Source of the DNA: JAWXCB01 sp034440455
GTDB taxonomy: Bacteria > Bacteroidota > Bacteroidia > Chitinophagales > CAIOSU01
Length of the DNA stretch: 45,519 nucleotides
Reading direction: 5' to 3'
Assembly: GCA_034440455.1 (NCBI GenBank)
Contig: JAWXCB010000100.1
Span: 1-45,519 of the forward strand
The notes below the pieces were generated by a model that did not search any database, was not told where the DNA came from, and was given only the letters and a program-made list of their open reading frames with translations. A program made the position numbers and the translations under genes. Below are positions 25,130-33,948 of the stretch, one piece after another (within the stretch, counting starts at the first letter, position 1; each line of letters starts with the position of its first letter).

Positions 25130-25810
25130 GTGAAACTAACTTTTAGAGGAAAATCAGCTTCTGCCAAAATAGGAGAGGGTATCTACTCGGCTGCAGATGC
25201 TGCCAGAATCTTCAGAATACCTTATTCGAAGGCTCAGTATTGGTTTAAATACTACGCAAAAAATAAGTTATTCGATTCAATTGGCTACCGCTATCATTTT
25301 GAAATAAGAGATATTGTGGCGGTAAATTTTTTATCTCTGATCGAAATGTATGTTTTTTATTCATTGAAAGATGAGAATATTAGCATTCATGAAATAGTCA
25401 GGATTCATCAAACAATGGCAGAGCATTTAAATACGCCATACCCTTTTGCAAATCAGGATATATCTGTTCTTGGCAAAAATGTTTTTTTTGGCGCGTCATA
25501 TACAAATGCCAAAAACCTACAGAGTTCATTGGCTGAGTTTATAGTTCCTTTGGCTAAAAAGATAGAATTTGGAGACCAAAGAATGGCTAAGAAATTTTAT
25601 CCACTTGGAATATCAAAATCCATTGTAGTCAATCCGGAAAATCAATTTGGACAACCAATTATTGAGGGAACAAATATATTGGCTGAAACGATTTATGATT
25701 ATTATCTGGCTGGAGAAAGCATTGGTTTTATTGCCAAACTATATAAGTTAGATTCAAGAAAAGTAGAAGATGCAATAGCCTTCTGCGCTCCTTTGCCAAA
25801 AGCCGCTTAA
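25130..25810 (+). CDS. VapB45-like antitoxin: HTH plus DUF433 domain
   Basis: The 226-residue protein starts at GTG. The N-terminal ~70 residues read as a MerR-like HTH (GEGIYSAADAARIFRIPYSKAQYWFKYY, then YRYHFEIRDIVAVNFLSLIEMYVFYSL). The C-terminal ~60 residues form a DUF433 domain (NQFGQPIIEGTNILAETIYDYYLAGESIGFIAKLY). This is the architecture of antitoxins paired with DUF5615/PIN-like toxins. Its TAA overlaps the toxin ATG by one base (TAATG), so the two are translationally coupled. A palindrome lies just upstream. Confidence 0.8.
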   Translation: MKLTFRGKSASAKIGEGIYSAADAARIFRIPYSKAQYWFKYYAKNKLFDSIGYRYHFEIRDIVAVNFLSLIEMYVFYSLKDENISIHEIVRIHQTMAEHLNTPYPFANQDISVLGKNVFFGASYTNAKNLQSSLAEFIVPLAKKIEFGDQRMAKKFYPLGISKSIVVNPENQFGQPIIEGTNILAETIYDYYLAGESIGFIAKLYKLDSRKVEDAIAFCAPLPKAA

Positions 25811-26199
25811 TGGATTTTTATTTTGATGAAAATTTGCCTGAAAGATTGGCAGATGCTTTTAATGCACTTGAAGGCAAGGACGGTCATAGAGTATTTCTTA
25901 CAGGTGCAAAATTCGGAGAAGGCATTAAGGATGTTGATCTATTTCCGTTAATTAAAAATGCTAACGGTATTCTTTTTACCAACGATTTAATAATGATCTC
26001 GAGAAGGAATGAGTTTGTTCTTTTAAAGAAGTTACAGTTCACAGCCTTCATAATGAGTTTTCCAAAAGGCTCAACATTCGATGAGAAAGCAAGACATCTG
26101 TTTTTACGTTGGGCTGACATTAAAAAAGTATGCGAACGAGAAAAGTTGCCTGTCATTTATGAAATAAAAAATAATGGCGATTTTAGACTCCTGACTTAA
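25810..26199 (+). CDS. VapC45-like PIN-fold toxin (DUF5615 type)
   Basis: The 129-residue protein begins MDFYFDENLPERLADAFNAL, with the first acidic residue of the PIN centre in FDEN. It continues DVDLFPLIKNANGILFTNDL and IMISRRNEF, the second acidic strand. The C-terminal half (FTAFIMSFPKGSTFDEKARHLFLRW) fits the PIN-like family found beside DUF433 antitoxins. PIN toxins are Mg-dependent RNases that cut tRNA or rRNA; the target here is unknown. The pair appears intact. It stands between paaN and an MDR oxidoreductase with no element genes nearby. Confidence 0.8.
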   Translation: MDFYFDENLPERLADAFNALEGKDGHRVFLTGAKFGEGIKDVDLFPLIKNANGILFTNDLIMISRRNEFVLLKKLQFTAFIMSFPKGSTFDEKARHLFLRWADIKKVCEREKLPVIYEIKNNGDFRLLT

Positions 26200-26302
26200 A
26201 GCAAAGCAGTAGCTTAAGCATAGACAACAGCTACTATCTCTTTCGTTATCTCGAACTCATGTTAACTCATCAATCCTATATCCTAATACCAAACTCCGAT
26301 AT

Positions 26303-27271
26303 TTAATTATCCCTGACAACAATAATCACATTCCCCGTTTTCATTCCTGTTTCCACAAAACGGTAGGCGTCAACAATTTGCGCTAACGGATATTTCCTGT
26401 CTCTTACGGGCTTAAACTTTCCGGTTGCTACAAGCTCTTTCAAAAACAACACATCCGCTTTGCTGATTGTCGGCAGCGGGAACAAAACTTTTTTACCACT
26501 GAGCAGCGGTGTGCTGAGCGCCAAAAACGGATTTTCCCATCGAGGACCAAGTTCCGTTGACATGTAAATGCCTTGCTTCTTCAGCAGCGGTTTGCATTTA
26601 CGGAAAGAACTTTTGCCGACAGCATCAAATACGACATCAAACTTCTTGTTCAGTTGCGTGAAGTCTTGCTTCAAGTAATCAATCACCTCATCAGCGCCAA
26701 GCGATTTCACCAACTCCACATTTTTTGTATCGCAAACGGCAGTAACCTCCGCGCCAAAGTATTTTACTAACTGCACCGCAGCTGAACCAATTGCGCCCGT
26801 TGCGCCATTAATTAAAATTTGCTGCCCGCTCGCAATTTTTGCAGCCCGGATGTCGCACAGCGCATAGTGCGCGCCCTCAGTAATCGCGGCTGCATCTTCG
26901 TAGTTGGTATTATGAGGCATGGTTGCGATGGCGTCATTTTCCGCAATCGTCATGTATTCTGCATGACCGCCAAACTTTGTATCGTTGAACCCAAAAACTT
27001 TGTCGCCTATTTTGAAAGCAGTAACGGATGTGCCTATTGTCTCAACTTCTCCCGCAAACTCACATCCAAGTATTTGATTTTTAGGCGCGAGCAACCCGCT
27101 GAAAAATCTGCTGATAAAATATTCTGCGCTCCTGAAACCGCAGTCGGTGCGGTTTACAGTTGATGCGTAAACTTTGATAAGTACTTCATTTTCTTTCGGA
27201 ACAGGTTTTTCTACTTCTGAAATCTGAACAACTTCAGGTGGTCCGTAATTTTCGTAGATGGCTGCTTTCAT
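26303..27271 (-). CDS. Zinc-independent MDR oxidoreductase (quinone-oxidoreductase-like)
   Basis: The 322-residue protein starts at MKAAIYENYGPPEVVQI (ATG 27269-27271); the longer frame would read through the hairpin repeat upstream and is rejected. The GroES-like N-terminus contains VNRTDCGFR and ILGCEFAGEVETIG. The nucleotide-binding motif is GATGAIGSAAVQLVKYFGAE. Structural and catalytic zinc ligands of alcohol dehydrogenases are absent, so it belongs to the quinone oxidoreductase / enoyl-reductase-like side and probably uses NADPH. The substrate is unknown. The frame ends FVETGMKTGNVIIVV, typical of the family. Confidence 0.88.
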   Translation of the reverse strand: MKAAIYENYGPPEVVQISEVEKPVPKENEVLIKVYASTVNRTDCGFRSAEYFISRFFSGLLAPKNQILGCEFAGEVETIGTSVTAFKIGDKVFGFNDTKFGGHAEYMTIAENDAIATMPHNTNYEDAAAITEGAHYALCDIRAAKIASGQQILINGATGAIGSAAVQLVKYFGAEVTAVCDTKNVELVKSLGADEVIDYLKQDFTQLNKKFDVVFDAVGKSSFRKCKPLLKKQGIYMSTELGPRWENPFLALSTPLLSGKKVLFPLPTISKADVLFLKELVATGKFKPVRDRKYPLAQIVDAYRFVETGMKTGNVIIVVRDN

Positions 27272-27339
27272 TTGGGTCTGTGGGTTTAGCAATTTGCAGC
27301 GGCTCGTGCGTGTGGCTTGGGTAGCTCTATTCATTTTAA

Positions 27340-27371
27340 TACCCCTTTGTATTTCCCCTAAAAGGGGGAAA
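27340..27371 (+). repeat. Dispersed hairpin repeat, copy 3
   Basis: TACCCCTTTGTATTTCCCC is followed by TAAAAGGGGGAAA and CGCTC, matching the copies at 8835 and 30096. It lies upstream of the MDR gene and downstream of gltX. Confidence 0.7.
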
Positions 27372-27428
27372 TCCGCGCTCATCGCTACTACGTCTGCTTT
27401 TAAAGCCTGATTAAAACGGCAAAGAGCA

Positions 27429-28946
27429 TTATCCTAATTTTTCAACGCCCAATTTCATCCTCTCCATCGTTTCTTCTTTTCCCAGCAATGCTGCAATATC
27501 AAACACAGCCGGACCTTGCGTTACCCCTGAAAGCAACACACGAAACACGGGCAGGACATCGCCTAATCCAAGATTATTTTCCGCGACAAAATCATGCACA
27601 AACTTGTCAACCGCTGCGCTGGAGAAATCCTGCAATGCTGCCAGTTCGCTCATCAATTTTTCAAAAACTGTTTTGCTTTCCGGGTTCCATCTTTTTGCAA
27701 TCGTTTTCTCATCGTAGCTTTCAGGGCGTTTGAAGAAATAGATTCCTGCCGTAAGAAAATCTTCCACAAACGTAACACGGTCGCGTAGCTTATCGCAAAC
27801 TTGTTCAACAAAAGCATTTTCGCGCTCAATTCCGTTTTGCTTTAACACGGGTTGCAGCAGCGCAGCTAATTCCTGCGCGCTTTTTTTATGTAGGTATTGC
27901 TGGTTGAACCACTTCGCTTTTTCAAAATCGAATTTCGAGCCTGACTTGCCGATGCGCTCAATAGAGAATGCTGCAATCAATTCATCCATTGAAAAAATTT
28001 CCTGCTCCGTGCCTGGGTTCCAGCCAAGCAGCGCGAGCATGTTCACGAAGGCATCCGGTAAAAATCCGCGCTCGCGAAAACCTTTTGATTCTTCACCCGT
28101 GTCGGGGCTTTTCCAGTTGAGCGGAAACACGGGAAAGCCGAGGCGGTCGCCATCGCGCTTACTCAGTTTTCCGTTTCCATCGGGACGCAAAATGAGCGGC
28201 AGATGCGCAAACTGTGGCATCACATTTTCCCACCCGAAAAATTTATACAGCAACACATGCAGCGGGGTTGACGAAAGCCACTCTTCCCCGCGAATCACGT
28301 GCGTGATTTTCATGAGGTAATCATCCACCACGTTGGCAAGGTGATAAGTCGGCATCCCGTCAGACTTGAACAGCACCTTGTCATCAAGCGCATGTGCAGG
28401 AAATGAAACTTCCTCGCGAATTAAATCCTGAAACGTTATGTCGCCAACGCCTGGCATCTTCGCACGCAGCACATATTTTCCTTCTGCAACCAATCGTTCT
28501 GTTCCTTCTTTACTCAACGTAAGTGAATTCTTCATCGCGCTGCGTGTTACATGGTCATATTGTGGAGCAGGATTTTCTTTCGTTTTCAGCCGTTCGCGCA
28601 TCGCTTCAATTTCCTGTGGCGTGTCAAAAGCATAGTACGCATTTCCGCTCTCAATAAGCTGGTCGGCATATTTACGATACATCGCTTTTCTTTCCGACTG
28701 GCGGTAAGGAGCATATGCTCCATTGATTCCGGGACCTTCCTCAAAATCCAATCCGCACCAATGCAGCGCGTCAATGATGTATTGTTCCGCGCCTGGTACG
28801 TAGCGGTTTTGGTCGGTATCTTCAATGCGCAGAATGAAAACGCCTTTGTTTTTTTTCGCAAACAAATAATTATACAACGCGGTGCGCACACCACCGAGGT
28901 GCAGCGGACCTGTTGGGCTGGGGGCAAAACGGACTCTTACGGACAT
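27429..28946 (-). CDS. gltX: Glutamyl-tRNA synthetase
   Basis: The 505-residue class I synthetase charges tRNA-Glu. It starts at MSVRVRFAPSPTGPLHLGG, containing the HIGH-equivalent motif (PTGPLHLGG, about 11-19). KLSKRDG at 260-266 is the KMSKS loop, and IEDTDQNRY is the usual loop after the Rossmann start. Length and C-terminal helical anticodon domain are normal. The longer in-frame extension (to 29000) reads into a dispersed repeat and is rejected. Confidence 0.97.
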   Translation of the reverse strand: MSVRVRFAPSPTGPLHLGGVRTALYNYLFAKKNKGVFILRIEDTDQNRYVPGAEQYIIDALHWCGLDFEEGPGINGAYAPYRQSERKAMYRKYADQLIESGNAYYAFDTPQEIEAMRERLKTKENPAPQYDHVTRSAMKNSLTLSKEGTERLVAEGKYVLRAKMPGVGDITFQDLIREEVSFPAHALDDKVLFKSDGMPTYHLANVVDDYLMKITHVIRGEEWLSSTPLHVLLYKFFGWENVMPQFAHLPLILRPDGNGKLSKRDGDRLGFPVFPLNWKSPDTGEESKGFRERGFLPDAFVNMLALLGWNPGTEQEIFSMDELIAAFSIERIGKSGSKFDFEKAKWFNQQYLHKKSAQELAALLQPVLKQNGIERENAFVEQVCDKLRDRVTFVEDFLTAGIYFFKRPESYDEKTIAKRWNPESKTVFEKLMSELAALQDFSSAAVDKFVHDFVAENNLGLGDVLPVFRVLLSGVTQGPAVFDIAALLGKEETMERMKLGVEKLG

Positions 28947-28960
28947 ATTTTTTAAAGTTG

Positions 28961-29048
28961 CGTTATTGCGAGCGAGGAGCGAGCGAAGCAATCTCCCCAT
29001 TAAGGGATTGGTTCGTCCTCCGGTATGACCGGAGAACTCGCAATGACG
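28961..29048. repeat. Dispersed cloverleaf-like intergenic repeat
   Basis: Terminal inverted repeats CGTTATTGCGAG and CTCGCAATGACG (11 of 12 positions) enclose two smaller hairpins, AGCAATCTCCC/GGGATTG and CTCCGG-TATGA-CCGGAG, giving a three-way fold of 88 bases. The end motif (CGTCATTGCGAG) is a familiar dispersed repeat of several bacterial genomes. It has no coding content and lies between gltX and the deacetylase, divergently. Confidence 0.75.
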
Positions 29049-29087
29049 TTTTAGTTAAGCGTACAAATTTCTTATTTTTCCTTAGCA

Positions 29088-29699
29088 ATGTACGTATCAA
29101 AAGTACCCGGTATTTTTTGGAGGTTGTTTCCGGAAATTTTGTGGCGTGTCCCTGCAAAGGAAAAAAATCTCTATCTCACCTTTGATGATGGACCTACGCC
29201 CGGTGTAACAGAGTTTGTTTTAGACACGCTTGACCAATTCAATGCAAAGGCTACTTTTTTCTGTATCGGAAAAAATGTGACAGCACATCCCGAGTTATAT
29301 GCTACCCTGCTGAAAAAAGGACACGCTGTGGGAAATCACACGCACAACCACCTGAACGGCTGGGAAACGGAAGATGAATTGTATTATGACAACATCGCGC
29401 AATGCGCAGAGATGGTAAACAGCAATTTGTTCCGACCGCCCTATGGAAAAATTTCGCTGTCGCAACTGCATTTTCTGAAAACCAAATACCTCGTGGTAAT
29501 GTGGGATGTGTTGAGCGGTGATTTTGATGCACAGCTTTCACCGGAAAAGTGCCTGAATAATGTTTTGCATCACACGCGTGAGGGTTCGATTATCGTGCTG
29601 CACGACAGCATGAAGGCTGCGCCCAATTTGAAGTTTGCGCTGCCAAGAGCCATGGAGCATTTTTCAAAACAAGGATACTCGTTTAAAAAATTAAACTAA
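29088..29699 (+). CDS. Polysaccharide deacetylase (carbohydrate esterase 4)
   Basis: The 203-residue NodB-type enzyme shows all CE4 motifs: TFDDGP (metal-binding Asp pair), HTHNH (metal His), RPPYG, a WDVLSGDFD motif and IIVLHDS. The family removes N- or O-acetyl groups from peptidoglycan, chitin-like or exopolysaccharide substrates using a divalent metal. The N-terminus (MYVSKVPGIFWRLFPEILWR) is short, amphipathic and not a clear signal peptide. It is followed after 8 bases by a small secreted protein, probably in one transcript. Confidence 0.93.
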   Translation: MYVSKVPGIFWRLFPEILWRVPAKEKNLYLTFDDGPTPGVTEFVLDTLDQFNAKATFFCIGKNVTAHPELYATLLKKGHAVGNHTHNHLNGWETEDELYYDNIAQCAEMVNSNLFRPPYGKISLSQLHFLKTKYLVVMWDVLSGDFDAQLSPEKCLNNVLHHTREGSIIVLHDSMKAAPNLKFALPRAMEHFSKQGYSFKKLN

Positions 29700-29707
29700 C
29701 TCAACCC

Positions 29708-30031
29708 ATGAAATCATCACTTATCGCATTGCTGCTCGTAGGGAGCGCGTTCATTTATTCAGCTTCAGCGCAGGAGAAAAAAGAAGTGCTGCTGATGGAA
29801 ATTCATTCCATCACCGGCTACTCGGGCATTTACCTGCACTGGCAAAACAAGGAAACGGAATTCATTGACACCGAAAAGCCCACCACGAAAACAAAAATCA
29901 AAGAGCAGTGGAAAATTCTGCGCGATGTGTTTCAACGACTGTATGATGAGGGATGGAAAATAGAAAATTCTTCAAGGGGATATGTAAATGATGCTGAAGT
30001 GATTCAATATGTGCTGATACGAGAGAAGTAA
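29708..30031 (+). CDS. Small secreted or periplasmic protein of unknown function
   Basis: The 107-residue protein has a clear signal peptide (MKSSLIALLLVGSAFIYSASA, cleavage near residue 21) and a short mature part with VLLMEIHSITGYSGIYLHW and a C-terminal EVIQYVLIREK. The mature part has no Cys and no known motif. It lies 8 bases after the deacetylase and ends before a hairpin repeat and a strong terminator, so it is likely the last gene of a two-gene unit. I do not recognise the family. Confidence 0.75.
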   Translation: MKSSLIALLLVGSAFIYSASAQEKKEVLLMEIHSITGYSGIYLHWQNKETEFIDTEKPTTKTKIKEQWKILRDVFQRLYDEGWKIENSSRGYVNDAEVIQYVLIREK

Positions 30032-30095
30032 ATGGGTATAGGATAAATTGCACCAGTTCGTGCGGTGGGCTTGAGGAGTAATGCCACCTCTTTGA

Positions 30096-30127
30096 TACCT
30101 CTTTGTATTTCCCCGCCTAAGGCGGGA
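30096..30127 (+). repeat. Dispersed hairpin repeat, copy 4
   Basis: TACCTCTTTGTATTTCCCC is followed by GCCTAAGGCGGGAAAA and CACGCTC. It has the same leader as copies 2 and 3, but the hairpin core (CCGCCTAAGGCGG) matches copy 1, linking both core types to one family. Confidence 0.7.
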
Positions 30128-30185
30128 AAAAGCCACGCTCGTTGCAATTTGTCCTGCACCCAAGTAAATTGAATTCCTAAAAAGA

Positions 30186-30217
30186 AAAAGCCCTCATTCC
30201 GAAAGAATGAGGGCTTT
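30186..30217. terminator. Bidirectional rho-independent terminator
   Basis: Stem AAAGCCCTCATTC / GAATGAGGGCTTT closes on loop CGAAA, with A-rich and T-rich flanks. It lies between the small secreted gene (plus) and the convergent T9SS gene whose stop is at 30239. Confidence 0.9.
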
Positions 30218-30238
30218 ACCTTTTGTGATTTACAGAAC

Positions 30239-31543
30239 TTAGTTCAACTGGAGTTTCTTCACGCCAAAGCCGCTCTCAGAAGTGAGGCGCAGCGTGTAGA
30301 TGCCTTTGGGCAAAGCAGTCAAATCCAACTGCTTCTGCACGTTGCCTGCTGTTGCAGTAATTTTTTCAGCATACACATTTTTGCCGCTGAGGTCGTGAAT
30401 ATTCAGGTCATACGCAGATGCGTTTTCTGCCGAAAAATTCAACGAAATATTTCCAGTGCTTGGATTCGGAAATACATCGAAGTTCAAATCATATTCAACA
30501 GAATTGATGAACACTCCGGTAATCGTTACATCCTGAGTTGCGGTATCAGAACCGCAACTGTTGGTTGCAATCAAGGTGATGGTGTAAGCGCCATTGTCTG
30601 CATACGTGTGAACAGGCGGACTTTGCAAAGTGCTGGTTGTCGAATCGCCAAAATCCCAAGCATAAGATGTTGCACCGGAAGTAGTGCTGCTGAACGTAAC
30701 ATCTGCTCCATTTTCAGTTGCAGTGAATGCTGTATTAGGCGCTGAATTAACAGTTACCGTGTGTGAATCAGTGGCGCTCGCGCTATTATCGGTAACGGTT
30801 ACCGAATAAGTAGTAGTGCTGCTCAGATTCACTGTGATGGATTGTGTTGTAGCGCCTGTATTCCATGAATAAGCAACATTCCCGTCAGGATTGGTCGCAG
30901 TAGCCGTTAAAGTTGTCGGGATACCTGCACAAACAGAGGTGTTGCCTGAGATAGAAACTCCGAGAACAAGAGATGGACAAGTAGCTCCACCGCTCGCGGT
31001 CAGGTTGTTGGCGCTGCCGCTTGTATCAATAGCCGGGCAATTTCCTGATTGAATAACTCGTGAGTAGTAATCTAAATCAACATTAATTGTTCCCGGTGCA
31101 AAATTATTCAGCGTTTGGATCAGGGATGATATTTCACCGCTTTGCGTTTGCTGCCCGAGAAAAGGAATGTTCAATGTTATCGTCATGTAAATTTCAAGCT
31201 TGTATTGACCCACCGCGTCTGTTGTAGTGCCCGAAACAAGTATGCAACCCGTTTCACCGGCAGCATACGTCAATTTATCTGACTGCCATGTGATGCCGCA
31301 GGGGAAATTCACCAAACTGTCAATCGTTGCAGAAACCATCGTAACAGCCCCGGCTGGAGTATTGAATGAACTGAAGTTCTCCAACTGCATCGTGGTGCTG
31401 TAAGGAGTACCCCTTGTAATGCATGTTACATTATCCGGTGGGGGTGTTATTCCAGGCGTGCCCGTTGCAGCATTGGGCGTGCATTGTGCAAATCCAATAA
31501 TTGAAGAGAGCAGGAGTGCAGTTGCTACTAAAATACTTTTCAT
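30239..31543 (-). CDS. Secreted PKD-domain protein with type-A T9SS sorting domain (single-module paralogue)
   Basis: The 434-residue protein opens with a signal peptide (cleavage near GFAQ, residue 19). A module of about 190 residues follows, starting CTPNAATGTPGITPPPDN and holding paired Cys. Next is a short Ig-like segment (VSISGNTSVCAGIPTTLTATA...YSVTVTDN). A PKD domain at about 265-345 reads TSYAWDFGDSTTS, HTYADNGAYTITL. The type-A sorting domain (VFPNPSTGNISLNF ... FGVKKLQLN) ends the protein. Two similar modules make up the next gene upstream on this strand. Export by T9SS is expected; ligand unknown. The gene is bounded downstream by a bidirectional terminator. Confidence 0.9.
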   Translation of the reverse strand: MKSILVATALLLSSIIGFAQCTPNAATGTPGITPPPDNVTCITRGTPYSTTMQLENFSSFNTPAGAVTMVSATIDSLVNFPCGITWQSDKLTYAAGETGCILVSGTTTDAVGQYKLEIYMTITLNIPFLGQQTQSGEISSLIQTLNNFAPGTINVDLDYYSRVIQSGNCPAIDTSGSANNLTASGGATCPSLVLGVSISGNTSVCAGIPTTLTATATNPDGNVAYSWNTGATTQSITVNLSSTTTYSVTVTDNSASATDSHTVTVNSAPNTAFTATENGADVTFSSTTSGATSYAWDFGDSTTSTLQSPPVHTYADNGAYTITLIATNSCGSDTATQDVTITGVFINSVEYDLNFDVFPNPSTGNISLNFSAENASAYDLNIHDLSGKNVYAEKITATAGNVQKQLDLTALPKGIYTLRLTSESGFGVKKLQLN

Positions 31544-31569
31544 GTTTTGGGTTTATTAAAGTTTAGTGA

Positions 31570-33831
31570 TTAATTCAAAATCAATTTTTTCACACCGAAT
31601 CCTTTCTCAGAATCCAAACGCAAAGTGTAAACGCCTTTTGCCAAAGCGCTCAAATCAAGCTGCCTTTGCACTGTGCCTGCAACGGAAGTAATTCTTTCGC
31701 GATGCACATTCTTGCCGCTGAGGTCGAAGATGTTCAGTTCATAAACATCTTTTGAATTTTCAGCAGAGAATTGCAATGCAACAGTTCCATTGCTCGGATT
31801 CGGGAACATCTCAAACGTGAGGTCATACTGAACAGAAGCAATGCCCACGCCCGTGATGGTTACAGTTTCTGTGTCAGTGGCGATGCCGCAATTGTTTGTA
31901 ACCGTTAGCGAAATCGTATAACTGCCGTTATCTAAATACGTGTGCGCGGGGCTTGCCAGTGTACTGGTGTTATTCGAACCGCTTGCAGGCTCGCCAAAAT
32001 TCCAAAGGTAAGTGCCAGCCCCAGTGGACGTGTTATTTACTGTAACGGCAGGAGTGGAAACAACAGCAGTAAAGCCCGCTGTAGGCGGTGTTCCTGTGCT
32101 AACCGTTACGCTTTTCGTTGCGGTGTCAATATCATCAGTTATAGTTACAGAATACGTACCCGCAGTTGTTGCAGTGAAAGTTGCAGAAGTCGAATTATCT
32201 GACCACAAATAAGAAACTGTTCCTGTTTCGTATTGCGCAACCGCAGTTAATGTTGTAGGCTGACCGGAGCAAATTGTTGGGTTGCCTTCAATGTCAACTC
32301 CAAGCGGGGGACAAATAGCGCCACTTGCAGTTTCTTCAGATGTGGTATCACGGGCAGGGCAATTGTCACCCGCATTGATCACGCGTGAAACATACTTGAA
32401 ATCAAAGCCAAGAGGACCAGCTAAACCCTCAAGTTGCGGAATGAGTTCTGTGTTCAACTCACCGCTGATGGTCTGTGGTCCTAAAAACGGAACATCCAGC
32501 GTCATAGTCATGTAAATCAACAGCGGGTATTGCCCTACGATTTCGCGCGATGTGCCAGAGACTCTGATGCAACCTGTTTCACCGGGAGCATACACTAATT
32601 GGCTTGCTGCCCATGTGAATCCGCAAGGCAGATTTCCAATGCTGTCAATCTGTGTAATAGTAATGGGCACGTCAAAAGTTCCTAATGCAGTATTTAAAGT
32701 AAATGAGTCAAAATTTTCAACCTGCATGGTGAAATCATAAGGAGAATTTCTTTCCACGCATGGAATATTATCGGGCGCTGGGGAAATTCCTGGTGTGCCG
32801 GAAGGCGCATTGGCGATGCAGGGCGGTGTTGCTACTGTAATTGATTCTGTAGTAGTATCCGAACCACAAGCGTTGGTGGCAATCAATGTTACGTCATAGT
32901 TTCCATCAGTAGTATAAGTATGTGAGGGGTCTGTGGCGATAGAATTATTTCCGTCTCCGAAATCCCATGAGTAATCAGTTGCTAAATCGGAGGTGTTTGT
33001 GAATGTGGCTGACAATCCGGAAACAGATGCGGTGAATCCTGCTGTGGGAAATTCGTTTGCTGAAACAGTAACGCTTGCCGTTGCAGTTCCGTTTTGGTCG
33101 GTTACTGTAACGGAATAGGTATCATCTGTAGAAACGCTGATGGATGGAGTTGTCTCACCTCCTGGCGACCACAAGTAAGACACTATTCCTAATTCATAGC
33201 CGGGTTCGGCAGTAAGCGTTTCGCTTCCTCCGCAAAACACGGTAGTCCCGGTAATTTCCACCTGCAAAGACGGGCAAGTGCCGCTGGCAGCAACACCAGA
33301 TGCGTTTAAATCGCGCGCTGGGCAAGGATCGCCCTGATTCACCACGCGCGAAACATAAAAGTAATCAGTAGCTACTCCGCCCTGAGAAGCAAGGTCATTT
33401 AACTCTCCGCTGATTTCCTGAATGCCTAATTGCGGAAGATTTACTTCCAACGTCACATAGATGCCAATGGGATATTGACCAACAGGCTCAAGGCTGGTTC
33501 CTGATACTCTGATACAGCCGGTTTCATTTGGACCATATTGAAGAGTGTCTGATTCCCAAGTGATTCCGCAGGGAAAATTCACAATGCTGTCAATTCTTAA
33601 CCAGTTAACAGCAGCAGCAACAGTACCCAGAAAGGGAACAGCGAGCGAAATCGTGTCAAAATTTTCTGTTTGCAAGGTAACGTCATAAAACATATCCCGC
33701 TCAATGCATGGAATATTATCCGGGTCTGGAAATACTCCCGGGTTTCCGGTTGGAGCGTTGGGTGTGCAGGGTTGCGCGATTGCAGCAAATGAAATTGCGA
33801 GGCATATAACTGCCGTTAAAAAATTTTTCAT
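31570..33831 (-). CDS. Secreted two-module PKD protein with type-A T9SS sorting domain
   Basis: The 753-residue protein starts at MKNFLTAVICLAISFAAIAQ, a good signal peptide; the longer frame is rejected. It carries the CxxNAPxGxPGxxPxPDN module plus Ig-like and PKD segments twice: module 1 from about residue 22 to 345, module 2 from CIANAPSGTPGISPAPDN to about 665. The PKD strands read DYSWDFGDGNNS and TYLWNFGEPASGS. The sorting domain (MFPNPSNGTVALQF ... FGVKKLILN) is nearly the same as in the neighbouring gene, so the pair arose by duplication followed by module gain or loss. Only 26 bases separate the two genes, which are probably co-transcribed. The function is not recognised. Confidence 0.9.
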   Translation of the reverse strand: MKNFLTAVICLAISFAAIAQPCTPNAPTGNPGVFPDPDNIPCIERDMFYDVTLQTENFDTISLAVPFLGTVAAAVNWLRIDSIVNFPCGITWESDTLQYGPNETGCIRVSGTSLEPVGQYPIGIYVTLEVNLPQLGIQEISGELNDLASQGGVATDYFYVSRVVNQGDPCPARDLNASGVAASGTCPSLQVEITGTTVFCGGSETLTAEPGYELGIVSYLWSPGGETTPSISVSTDDTYSVTVTDQNGTATASVTVSANEFPTAGFTASVSGLSATFTNTSDLATDYSWDFGDGNNSIATDPSHTYTTDGNYDVTLIATNACGSDTTTESITVATPPCIANAPSGTPGISPAPDNIPCVERNSPYDFTMQVENFDSFTLNTALGTFDVPITITQIDSIGNLPCGFTWAASQLVYAPGETGCIRVSGTSREIVGQYPLLIYMTMTLDVPFLGPQTISGELNTELIPQLEGLAGPLGFDFKYVSRVINAGDNCPARDTTSEETASGAICPPLGVDIEGNPTICSGQPTTLTAVAQYETGTVSYLWSDNSTSATFTATTAGTYSVTITDDIDTATKSVTVSTGTPPTAGFTAVVSTPAVTVNNTSTGAGTYLWNFGEPASGSNNTSTLASPAHTYLDNGSYTISLTVTNNCGIATDTETVTITGVGIASVQYDLTFEMFPNPSNGTVALQFSAENSKDVYELNIFDLSGKNVHRERITSVAGTVQRQLDLSALAKGVYTLRLDSEKGFGVKKLILN

Positions 33832-33948
33832 GTCGTTCAAATTTTGGGTTTTGGTTTTGAATTCGGAGCGGGAAATTATGAAATTTTCATTGGGAAAAAT
33901 AATATCAAATATCAATTACGATTTTATCATTCTGTTAAACGTGCGGTT

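Noticed and set aside
26205..26240. AGTAGCT...AGCTACT hairpin after the PIN toxin
   Set aside because: A seven-base stem with a long loop and no following T-run is too weak to call a terminator.
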